64,000 nucleotides of DNA from the NCBI GenBank assembly GCA_013397795.1, contig VZTJ01002478.1:1406151-1470150 (forward strand), given 5' to 3'. Both the position numbers and the translations under genes were made by a program. The first letter of the stretch is position 1. Every line of letters starts with the position of its first letter. The notes under the pieces were generated by a model, which worked only from the letters and a program-made list of their open reading frames with translations, was not told the DNA's origin and ran no database searches. Below are positions 42,301 to 54,300 of this stretch, piece by piece. The DNA is from Orthonyx spaldingii. Taxonomy: Eukaryota; Chordata; Aves; Passeriformes; Orthonychidae.

Positions 42301-45300
42301 AAAAGGCTTCTCCTGCTTCCCTAAGAGCCATCCCTTTCTATCTAGCAGTCACTGCTTACAACAAAACAGTAATCTTTGAAGTGATGCTGGTAATCATAAG
42401 TAGGCAGCATTTGGGCAGGTATGGCAGCGCCGGACAGCTGCAGCCTTTGGGCCAGCTGTTGGCCTGCTGAGCTGCACAGCTGGATCCTGGCCATGGCAGC
42501 CCTGCTTCTGCTGCCCAGAGAGGAGGAGCAGGGTGGCAAGTCAGAGCTGGGGTTTCTGGAGAGTCCTTGGAACAGCCCTGCTCAGAGCTGTGCCAGTGTC
42601 TGGATTTAAAAATGCAGGTCAGCAGTGTGAGAGGATAAAACAGATAGACGTGGCTTGCTACGGACCTCCTCTGTCCCTGGAAGTCACTGGGGAGTTGACA
42701 GCCTTGTTGTGCTGCTTATAAACTATATTTTTGTATCCTAGTGATCCAAATGTAATTGCACATTGGTAATTTCACCTGCATTTTGCAAGTTTTCAGTGTG
42801 TTTAGTGGTTTAACACAGCAGTTTATAAGTGGCAATAAATTAGTGAATTTGTCTTATACTTGCAAATTTGTTCAGAACCTCAAATAAAGTGTTAGTAACC
42901 TTTATGATGTAAACTTTGGAGAAATATGAGGAAGTGGATTCATGCTTGCAATTTAAAAAACATAAAGTGAAAAAGAATCAATATTCAAATGATTTTGACT
43001 CGTAAGAGCTTTGTTCTTTGTGATTCCTGCAATCCTATCTTGTAGGAATACTGTTCGACTTAAAGATTTGGTAGATCATCTGTTGATGATGATGATAATA
43101 ATAAAGATGATAGTGGGGAAATGATTTCTAAATCAAATTTGTGCTTAAATTTCTGGTTTTTTCTGCTGCATAAAGAATTCAATATTTTTGTAAAGTACTT
43201 TCTATCAGGTGTTTCGTACACAAAATCCAATTCAGTTTGTAAAAGGTAAAATGTACTATTCTTTTCTCTTTCTTTCCTTACAAAAGGGTCAATAAACCTG
43301 TTTCTTTTGGTCAGGAACTAAAAAAGAAAAAATCCTGAAATACAGAAAAGCATATATCAATTAGCTTTTTATTAGTATAGGATTTTAATGGTGGGATGAA
43401 AAAGCAGTCTTAGGTGATAAAACTTAGTCAGCAGTGAGCAAAGGAGTTCTGCTGGTGTGTCCACAAACTGCTCTTCATCTCACTCTGAGGATTTTTTTTA
43501 AACTCTAGATATCTACTTAATCTTATTGTCACTATGGCAACAATAAAACCTTAAATCTCTTGTTCTTCCTATTAAATTTATCAGTATGTTAGAGGTGGCA
43601 TTTATCTGTGAATTTATTAACAGGAAACTCAGTACTAATTTCTTTTTTTAAAAAGGACAAAAAGATGATCACATAAAGCTTTACTCAGCCTCAGTTGAAA
43701 AAGAGCCCATGTATTATTTTTATCAATCTAGTGCTTATAACAAATAGGTGCTCTATTATTAAAGTGAAAAACTTTAATAGCCTGTCTTCCTAAAAAAGCA
43801 CCATATGAACATCTAAGGCCCATTAAATGTTACTTGTAAAATGTCTACTCTGTGCACACTGCTCCTTGTTTTATTCAAGTGCCTGTATTGATAAGTGCTT
43901 CTAGCTGCATCTTAGGTGGTTGTATTCTCTTTTCTGACTTTCCTGTCTGTGGTCGTTAGAAACAGCGATCTTGAAATCTTGTGCTCTCTTCACCGACTCA
44001 AGGTTGAAGGGTCCAGTTCTCCTGGGGACAAGTAGGAATATAGATATTTTATTTTTTTAAAGTTGTTGGTTGTTGTTTAGTTTTAAACTGTCAAATCTGA
44101 AGGATGTTGCAGTGAATTTCTCGCTTAAGTTCCTGTACTGAAAAATGTTTGCAATAATATGTTCTTGGAGATAATGAATTCAGAAAGATGGAATTGGAGA
44201 AAGACAACCAAGAGCCTAAAGTTTAAGACAGAAAAGACAACTTGCTCTCCTCTCTCCCTGCTATGTTTCTTTAGCTTCTATCACAATAGGAATTAATGTG
44301 AGTAACAAACATATGTATGGAAGAGAGAAAAGCTATATCATTGAATTTTTTCGTTGTTGCAGGTTAACAAAGCCCTTGTCTTTTGCGGATTGTGTTGGGG
44401 ATGAATTGCCATGGGGATGGGAAGCCGCCTATGACCCTCAGATTGGTGTGTACTATATTGATCACATAAACCGTAAGTATTTTTTGGTTTGCCATATTGA
44501 TTATAAAAGATGACTCATCTTGATTAGACTCAGAATTCTTGATTAGAATCAAAATGCTGGGGAAAATTTGCCCTTTGGTAGAACACTATTGGCTTTAAAA
44601 TGCTTACAAGAAAATCTGCTTGTACAAAATGGCTACATCTGTTTCTACATATATTTTTAATTGCATGGTAATTATGCCTAAACCATGTTAAACTAGCAAA
44701 ATGTGAAATACAATGCAATTTAGACCTACTGAAATGAATATATTCCTGAAAGCATTTCTATTTTCTCTTTATACATTTATTGCTCCATGTTGATATGTTT
44801 TTCTATTTTCTCAGAAATAACCTTTAACAGCACAATACCAAAGATTCTATTTGAGATCAACACCTGAGTTTAGGTGTCTGCATCTGTGCTAGCAATGCTA
44901 TATACTTACTTAAAAACTAGAAGATATCTACAGCCATTTTAGATCGTTAAAGTTAGCAGAGGCAAGTGCACAAGGTCAGTAAATATGGCATGGACAGTAA
45001 GAGACCAGTGGCCTTCCGAATGGCATCTCAAATGTATGGGTGATTGAATCCACCCTGCCTTGTCGAAGCCACTTTTGCAGTCAATTGCTCTCTAGTCAGT
45101 ACAGTCAGTGTAATGGAAAATGTGATGTGGCTGACTGGTTGGGTGTCTGCTTTGCAGATGAGATGATTTAACCTCCTTTGGTTGGATTGGACTAGAACTC
45201 TGATAACTAGATTGAAATACTAGGTATCAGCTGTGCTTGTTGAGCACCTGCAGATAGACACCAAATATTGAACTGAATCCCACCCAATAACCTCATTTGT

Positions 45301-48300
45301 GCTCTTATAGCCTTGCTTTGCAATGAGAGTCATCTGATATTACATATAGTGTTAGACATTCATGAACTTTTAAAAATGCAAGCATCCTTGACTGAATTCA
45401 AAGGGTGAAGAAAGTAAAGGGTTTTCTTCTGAATCTAAATGCTATTATCAGCTTAAACTTGTCTCTAACTTCAACTTTGGCCAAAATTATATAACATAAA
45501 CCTGTATAATTTTAAGAGGCCAGTTGCATTTGTGGGTGTTTTGAGAGTGCTGTCTGATCAGTGTGCTCTGATAACTGTGCTCTTTTAATTTCATGCGTGT
45601 TCAAAATATTTAATCGGTTCTAAAAACCTCTTGTAACTTTGTTGCCTGGTTTTTTTTAAGAAAGAATTTAAATGCTTTCTTTACTCTTAAATGCTATTCC
45701 TGTGCATTGAAGGTGAATTCCTGAATGTTAGGAGCTATTCATGGGTTGAAATTTTGCCTCACACCCATGTAAGATGTTGAGGCTTTGGAACATTGTCATG
45801 GGATTGTCTTGAAAATAGTAAATATACTGCAAACACTAGTGCTTGCATTTAACAGAGAAGAGCTGTGTATATCCATCTGCACACGTCTTCTGTGGCTGGA
45901 TCAAATGTGATTAGCTGAGTTTCTCTAATGCCTTGTGATGGATGACAAAATAGTGTGCCTTGGACTTTGGTATACTTAAAGGTATTTTCCATCCTTTGTT
46001 TGTTCAGTAGTGCATTTGATTCATCTTATATTAATATATGTGTTCCTTTGTAGCAATTTCAGTGAAAGTTATGTTGTAAAGTGGTATATTTCAGTTTTGT
46101 ACACTGTATTTTGCACAGTGTTTTGGTGAGAGTACGCTTCAGTTGTTGGGTGGTAAACTGCCTAAGAATCTTACAAGTAGATCATTTGTCTGATGTGACA
46201 GACATGGAGATTATAGCTTCTACTTCATCTGACTAGGTGCATGCAATGTTTTGATGTTATTGAAATCTCTGTGTGAAAGTCACTTGAAATTAGCAGAGAA
46301 AAGCCTTTCTAGAAAACAGTTTTTGTGATAAGTCAGATGTATTGAGTATGCTTTTTGGATTTGAACTGTTAAAACTCCCTGTCAGGACAGTAGCTATGTT
46401 AGAACAAGGAAGACTCTTACTTGACTCTTGAAAGTTGTTTTGTTATTTCTCTCTGCTACTGGACAAAGAAGCCAAAGAGGGAGAAAAACTGTACCTACTG
46501 CTAGGAGGAAGAACAAATAGATGGATGCCTGAAAAACAGGTTGGATAAAGTAGAATTTCAGGACTCATCAATAACAGCTTGAGGGATAGCACCATGGGAA
46601 GAAATCTGCTCCCGTATGGTAGGTAGGGAGAGGTGACTAACGATGCTTCATGTTCTGGCTGGATTTATTTCAGCAAAATGTTTGAGGGAAAGCCCATTGA
46701 TTCTCTCCTCTTGCATCCCGTAATTAATTATTCTGAACAGCTTCTCTGTTATCTGTCCTTTTTCTCATTTGTTTTTCTAGTCTTGTTCCTACTGTGTGCC
46801 TCTCCACAAAGCTACATTTGATCCAACTGTGAAGTTTCAGGTTGTCCACTGGACTTGGACCAATTTTACTACGATGGCTGCAATCTTGTTAGATTTCTCA
46901 AACCAGCCCAAGCAGCCATGAGGAGCAGGCTAGACTTTAGTACAATAGGCTGTAAATTCAGGAGATCTTACTCGTGGTTGTTCCCTCCTTTCCTGTAAAA
47001 TTTGAGGTAAAAAATTTCTGTAAAAATTGAGAAAATATTAAGGATGGAGTTTCCATTAATGGTTAGATAGGTACTTACTGCAGTGGATATTGACAGAATT
47101 CCCAATAATTTAGAGAAAACAATATTAGGCTACACCTTGCAAAGTTGTAAAAATTCTACTAAATTTCTATAAAGTCAGGTTTTTTTCAAAAATTATGTAT
47201 TATTATTATGTATATGTATTTTTTTTTCAAAATATTTTCCTCATCTGTGTGATTATTTGTCTTGATCTTCTTCCTTCCCTTCTCTTACACAAACCTGAGA
47301 AAAGCCTACTCTTCTGCAGAGGGCTAAGGGTTGTCTGTGAGCAGTCTGCAAATGTAGAACAATCCCTCAGATTCTTTTCGTGTCAATATGTTTAAGGATA
47401 ATCCAGTTTTATTATCAACTCATATTTTCTATATTTTCTATATTTAATTTGTTTTCACCCCCAAATACAGCCTTAGAGCTTTCTCATGCTCCTTTTGGAT
47501 GATGCAACCCACTTTGAGAAGCACTGACTGAGGTCATTACTTTATGAATATATTACCCCAATTAGGAGTTTTAATGTGATGCTTTCAGCTTCAAGGGAGC
47601 CCAGATTAGAGGCCATCTGGCAAGGCAGAACGTGCATATGATGTGGGTAGCTAATACTGTAAGAACTTAAATGCTTACGCTGTGCTTCAGTAGCGCTCTT
47701 TGTTAGAGGATGGCTGAGGGGATATTAGTTGGTGGGCAGGGCCTGAGGAGTTCATTTTGTGCAGGATCCTTATTGCTGTGGTTTGGGAGAGTCCAAAGAT
47801 TTTCTAACTTATGCTGTTGACTCTTATAATCATTATTGCATACATGTTCTCATGTGTTCTTCTACTTCAGCTAATTTGCTAACATTTACTAATTTTGTTA
47901 AACAACATGGTTAGGAACTTAAGGCAATACTAAAAATAACACATAGCTATTACTCCACTTTATTTCATATATCTGCAGGCGAAGTCATCACTTTCAAATT
48001 TTTTCCAACTCTTCTGTAGGATTTCCACATCAAGCATTAAGTGTCTGAGATGCAAACAGTTATGTTCTCAGAGCTTGGATTTGCAAACCTCTTTAAGCAG
48101 ATATAATCTTTGAAAGAATTGGTCCTGCCCTATTGCTACCTCTGGCCTTTTGTTCTGTCCCTGCAATGTTTTTGCTTATACTGCCATGAACATTTGCATG
48201 GCCAGACAGTGAATCAGATCAGGGAACTGATTCAAGTTGAAACTAATCTGGTATGGGGGAAAAAAAGTTATTTGTTCTCCTTTTCACACCTCTATTTATG

Positions 48301-51300
48301 CAAGCAAGAAAGAGAAGGTGACCTGGGGATATGAATGAACAGTCAGGTGGAAGAGATGGAGGGCAGCTACTTTTCATAGTAGCAGTGGTTAAAGGCATTT
48401 TGAAATTACACCCTTGAATTTTCTTCTGTTCTGTGCCCTGTGCAGGCTTGCCAGGACACAGTTTTGACTCTGAGGCTGTGATTTCCAGGGGCACTGCTCA
48501 GGTGGTGGTAGCAGCTGAAGTAGCAGTCATTGCTTGCTCAGGTGCCTGTCCCCGCATTGTGTCCACATGAGGAAATGCAGTAAACATGGACAACAGGGAA
48601 GTGCTTTGCTTCCTGAGGTGTGAGTTGTTTTCTGCCTCGTCTCCCTTCCCCCAGATGCTCAGGTTTTCTGATCTGGACCAGTCTATGGTAGGTGTTTAGA
48701 TGAACAGCTGTGGAGGTAATGGCAGAAAGAAAGGGAAACTTCTGGTTTGACATGCATAGCCTAAGGGAATCCTGGGCTGGGGCAAGTTCTGCCTTGCCTT
48801 CAGCACCCTATGTGTTCCTAAATAACTTATCCCCTTTCCTTTCAATTCTTATCTTTTCAGATAAGTCTCAGAAATAAGGCAAATGCTTGTTTTCTTCATT
48901 GCATTGATCTAGTTAACTCCTAAAACAAATATTCTGCTGTTAGTAATGTTTAGTAGCAAATGTAGCAGAATGGACATGAATGTTAGTGTTTAAATGATGA
49001 TGATAGCAAGGAAGTTTTTCCTAGCCCAGTACAATTTCAGACCATCACATCACTTTCCTTTTACCATTCACTACTTTGTATTCAATATGATGATTCTTCT
49101 CCCTGCACTCCACACAGCACTTTTCTTCATAATGGAGTTGGACAACTACCTTCTCTGCTTATGCAGCATCTCCCTACTTAGTTTTAATTGTCTCTTTCGG
49201 AAGCATGAATGTATCTTTTGCAGAAACATGCTTCTACACTGTTTCATCCACAAAGAAAAGGAAAATTGAGGCAGTGATGCTAAAAAAAAAATGAAAAGGT
49301 GAAAAGTCTAGATATTTATGTACACTGTTTCACACTTACAACACAATATTTTAACTACAATAGTTCTATTTCTTGTTGTAATCTTAAATGCTTTCATGCT
49401 AGTTTATGCTTGTTCAACTGGTTTATCTGACACAGGGACTTTTGTGGATAGACTGCTCCAACCTGGGAGTCTAGTACATCTGCATCTATGAAAGTAGGCC
49501 AGATTGATTTTCAGAAAAGGAAGAATCTGAAAATCCCACCACGAGTCTGCAAATACCAATAGCTTGAGGGAATCAAATGGTGTATCATCACAAATGTGCC
49601 CTGTTTGTTCCCATGACCTACCACCACCTTCTAAGCAAGTGGTGGCATGCAATCAATTGTGAAGAATCTTTACTGTCAGCAAACACCCGTGGCAGAAACC
49701 CAAGTGCGATATGTCTTACCTTGAATCTTTGTTGTAGGTATTTTCTCTGCATTCTGGCTGTAGGAAGGGATTAATCTGGTGCATGCTGGCTACAGAAGGA
49801 GGGCTCAAGTAGTGAAGGCTCTGGATTAAAGATGATTTTACCTGCTGGAATTTATGTAAAGATCATACTTGCATCTTTTTCTTATGTCTTTGTTCTGGTA
49901 GCCTTAGCAGTAGAACATCATCAACTTGCTTGATAACGGAGAACAAAATCCTCAGAGTTTCTACTGCATTTGACTCTGAAATATATAAGTATATGCTGCC
50001 CCATATCTCGAGGAAATTAATAGCAAAAAATCTTTGAATGAATATTTCTTGGAAATCTGCTCATACTTGGACAGTATAGATGAAAAAAGTTCTGATTTTT
50101 TCTCGTTGCTCAAATTCAAGCACAGAATTATTTTATGGAAAAGTGAAGAAAGTGTCTGGAAGAGAGGGGTAATTTTTTGTGAAAGTTTCATGGCAGGAAA
50201 CAAACTGTAGAGAGGTCAGTTTTGAACATACTCTAAATAACCTGGTTTTCATCCATGTCTCTCTTTAGAACCTATATTCCATTTAATTATATGATAGAAT
50301 GTGGTTTTCTTTGAGTATCCAGCAATGCGTTAAATCATTTTTAATATGTCATCTTTTTGGCTTGCATGGTGTTACTGAAACTGCTGTCTCTGTAATGTGC
50401 AATTCTTTATTTTTATGTACCTATTGAACAAAAATGTCAGTGTGAAATGATGCAATATTTACTTCTGAAATCTTCCACAAATTTTTGAGTACAAATTGCT
50501 TTTATTGTTGTTTGAGTTTGGATTGCAAGTATTTCAAAAAGTAGGGGGAAAAAAGAATAAGGAAAAAAAAAAGTCAAATGCATTTGCTATGTAAGCAATA
50601 AAGTACATTCCTTAAGACAATCTGGGAACACTTGGTTACTCTCCCTGAAACTAGTGCTAGTGCATTTACTCCTTTGCTAAACATTCAGACTTGCATCCCA
50701 GTTGCCTGTAAGATTTGTTATGCCCATTGAAGCACAATGAAGTAATATTTGCACTTTCTTTTCCTAAATGTATTTTTGTTTGATTGCAATCAAAAGTACT
50801 GGAGGATTGAAAGCCAGTCTGTTTATCAAGTAATGTGGGACATACTTGTAGAATGAACATATCCATAGTGATTACGTAATGTTGTTGATAAAATTGCTTT
50901 CATCACCTACCACTTTGCTAGCTCGTACTATCCTGTGGTAGTTGGTATCCAACAACACTTTTCCTCTTCTGATATTATATGTCAAAGGGTTGTTCTTGGC
51001 TTTGTTTGTGCCACCTTGAGACATTTTTGTGCAAGTTACCATTGAAATCTTGATTCTGCTTTGCTGCGCCTGGCCCTAGTTTGGCTTGCCTGCAGCCCTT
51101 TACCAGGAGCTTGCCCTCAGCATGCAGTAGGATGCTTTCAAGGTATCTCCTCCTTCTCAAACCACCTCTGTGGAATAGGATGCAATCCCACCAAAGCAAA
51201 GGGATTGACCATTGTTGTAAAACCCATCTGGATTTAGCTTGCACACCTTCTTCAGCAGCCAGGTTCAGGAGAAATTCCAGTCATGAGGGATCCTGAATGT

Positions 51301-54300
51301 AGTCAGCTGTTGGGTTTAGGGATTTGAGGTCTGCACAACTCTCTTGAATGTGGGGTTCGTTTGGCTGGAAGGGGTAGTCCTGCAGTTATTATGGGAGATA
51401 ACCAGAGATGTCAGGTGTAATGGAGTTATCTTTTCATCACTTACTGTTTCAGGCAGAGAAATTGCCAGCTTGACACAGAGTATCAAGCTCAACCATGACA
51501 CTGAGCCCTAGTTCTGCACCAGTCAGAACTACCCACTTTTCAGGGCTCAGCCACTGCAGATTTGTTGCCTCTTGTCTGGTAGTCCAGGTTTCCAGGTTTG
51601 GGAATATTCCTGTAAGTTACTATATGAGGGTATTGATGAGTAGATCCATATTTAAGAATCCAATGGATTAATAGATCTGTAAGTAGGCTTACTGTTGCCA
51701 GAAAAAAAGATCTTTCCCCAGCTGGGTTGTTCTTTCTCCTTTGTACTGGCTCATTGGATCTTTGATAACATGTCACAACTCACCTAGCCTGCTACAACAT
51801 GATGCATCTGCCTTCATGTTGTCTTCTGGAGCCAGTTAGTGTTTGGGTGGGCTTAGTACATCAGATAGACTGTGCTGGATTGAGTAAGTACCAGACTGTG
51901 TAAAGAGAACGTGTGAATGTCTAATGTTGGGGACTGTGGGTTTGAGGTGACATGGTAGAAACCATCACTGGCAAAAAAGACAGCTATCACACAGCCCCAG
52001 CTGTGGCATGCAACTCTCCTCTGTTCTCCTTCCTACGGATCTTAGGTTGCTGGCCCTCATTTCTTGCCAAGCCAACTACTTTCACTTGGGATAGCCTCTC
52101 TTCTGAGATGGTGATTCTGCAGCAATTACAAACTGAAATAATATGGGCATGTGTTTAAACAGATGAGAGTTCTCTCTTCAGAACGAAAAGTATGTCATGA
52201 TTTTGTCTCCTCTTGCTGTGTCTGTGTCCTCCTCAAGTAGCAATCTAGCATATCCGGCTTGTTTTTCACATGGGACCTCTTGAGAGTATTTCTTCTCTAA
52301 TCATATTGCCTGAATGCAACTGTGTCTGACTGAACACAATTTACATGTGGGTTGTTCTAGAGCCGGTCAACGCTATTATTTTGTTTGGCAAGGGGAGATG
52401 TTGGAAAACTATTGCTTCCACATATTGTTACTCCTGTAGTAAAATGTCCAATTCTCTTATGTTTAGCAGTGGGGCGTCAGGGAGCCGTTCCCTTCCCAGA
52501 GGTATTTTCTAGTGGGATTGTAATTCCATGTATTTTAGGGAAATAAGATCTACTGCTGATAAAGTAATAATTTCCTTCTGTTTAAGTAGACTGTAAAAAT
52601 TTGGCAGAACTCCTTGATAGTAGACAGGAATGTAACACGTGAAAATATCCCATTTTTAAAAATTTGGCATGCCTGACTATCACCTGTATCTCACATATAA
52701 TATATATCCTATATATAATTACAAAGACATGCATAACATTGCTGCCCTTGAAGCATGTTCTTGCCAAAAGAACAAACAAAACTTCCAAGGTGTAAAATCT
52801 GTCCTGACATTTTGATTTTGAATTTTTGTTCTGGCCAGATTTTTTTATTTTATTTTTTTTTCCTGAGTTTAGGGGCATCAAACTTGGCTGGCAGTGAGCC
52901 AGGAAGAGTGCATTTCATGAATAGCGGTATGATTAAAGCCAGCACAGCTTCCTCTTCTATGTTACAGAGCTGTGATCATTTCAGTGACAGGAACGTCCTT
53001 GGGTGGAGCATGCCATCCTGTCATTTGTGCGGTTCCGCTGGGCGAGACCACAGAATTTCCCCCCAGTGAGGGTAGTCACTCACGTTTTTTAAAATAGCAG
53101 GAAATAAATTGCTTGTTAATTGGGGTTTTTTAATAAATTTATTAACTATGCACTTGCAGTAATTTGTTTCAAGTTAAATTATTTGGTTTTAAATTATCTT
53201 CATAGAATTGAGTGATTTTGCTTTGCAAGTACATTTGCTTACACAATGCTAAACCCAAGTCAAATTAGGAATAAGTAACCTGAGTATTACACATATTGCC
53301 ACCCTCTTCATTCTGTTACTATGGATCATCAGTTTTGTATTGTGATTGGACAGAGGAAGTTAATACATACAAATTTTTTTTAAGTGATGCTCTTCATAGA
53401 GCCTGATGTACAACTCCTACTTATTTAAAGATCAGTTTGGAGTAGATTCCTTTAGTTTACCTAAGTTTGTGCAGAAAATGTTGGAGAGACCCTGCCAAGG
53501 GGAGATGGTTTGTTCATTTTCCACTGTTGATGATTGAAGTCCAGTTTGCATTTTCTAGAATAGATGCAACTCTACAGCTCTGTCTAGTGTTCATTGATAG
53601 TGCTTACTCCTCACCTGAGGAGCAGAAATAACATATCCCCATCTGTCTAGCTGGCAATCTGCTGCATGATTCATATCTGCTGCAGACAAGGTTATAAGGC
53701 ATCCTGTTGCAGTCACCAGTGGGAACATGTATCTGCCTTAAAAAAGAAATGAGATCTCCCTACTTTATTTTACATTAGCTGTTGAATAATAAGGGGAGGA
53801 AAAAGTTTGAATGTTCTTGGTGGTTTAAATTTCACTCTGGTTTAAGCATGAAAGGTTTCACAACTCATTTTCAAATGTTCAGGAAACTTTTCCTTCAATT
53901 ACTTGCATGTAACTTTCCCAATAATATTCTTGTGTGTACAAGTTTGACCTTAACAGCAGGTGCTTGAAACATTCTTGTCCAAGGAAAAAAATCCTTATCT
54001 TTCTGAGGCTTTACTCTGAGAAGTATAAATATTTGTTTTCGAAAGAACGCTGCTTTAAAAAAGTATTGGCTCTTGGAAGGTATAGGTGCTCAAATGAACA
54101 CACTTTTCAGTGCTACATTTCAAAATGTAGTGCTACAGAGCCAGAAATATAGTTCCATAGAACCATAGTTCTGCCTTTGGGGTTTTTTTCCTCTTATGGG
54201 TAAATCTACTAATGAAAATTGAGATACTTGGAAAGTATAGATGAACAAACATATGGTGCTGCTCTAGAAGCACATGCTTTTAGAAATATGTATACATATA

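Larger units (their letters stand above)
9371..44362 (+). other. WWC2: WWC2 intron 1 (35 kb)
   Basis: The intron starts in the CpG island with donor GTGGTG and ends with TTGCAG before exon 2. The sequence is mostly AT-rich and unique-looking. Identified content is CR1 fragments near 23018, 29425 and 35904, a tRNA-derived SINE at 40708, simple repeats, the gap at 20737, and GC-richer islands at about 35210-35480 and 42230-42720. Open frames up to 152 codons occur but none has recognisable protein content. A long first intron is usual for regulatory elements, but none can be proved here. Confidence 0.9.
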
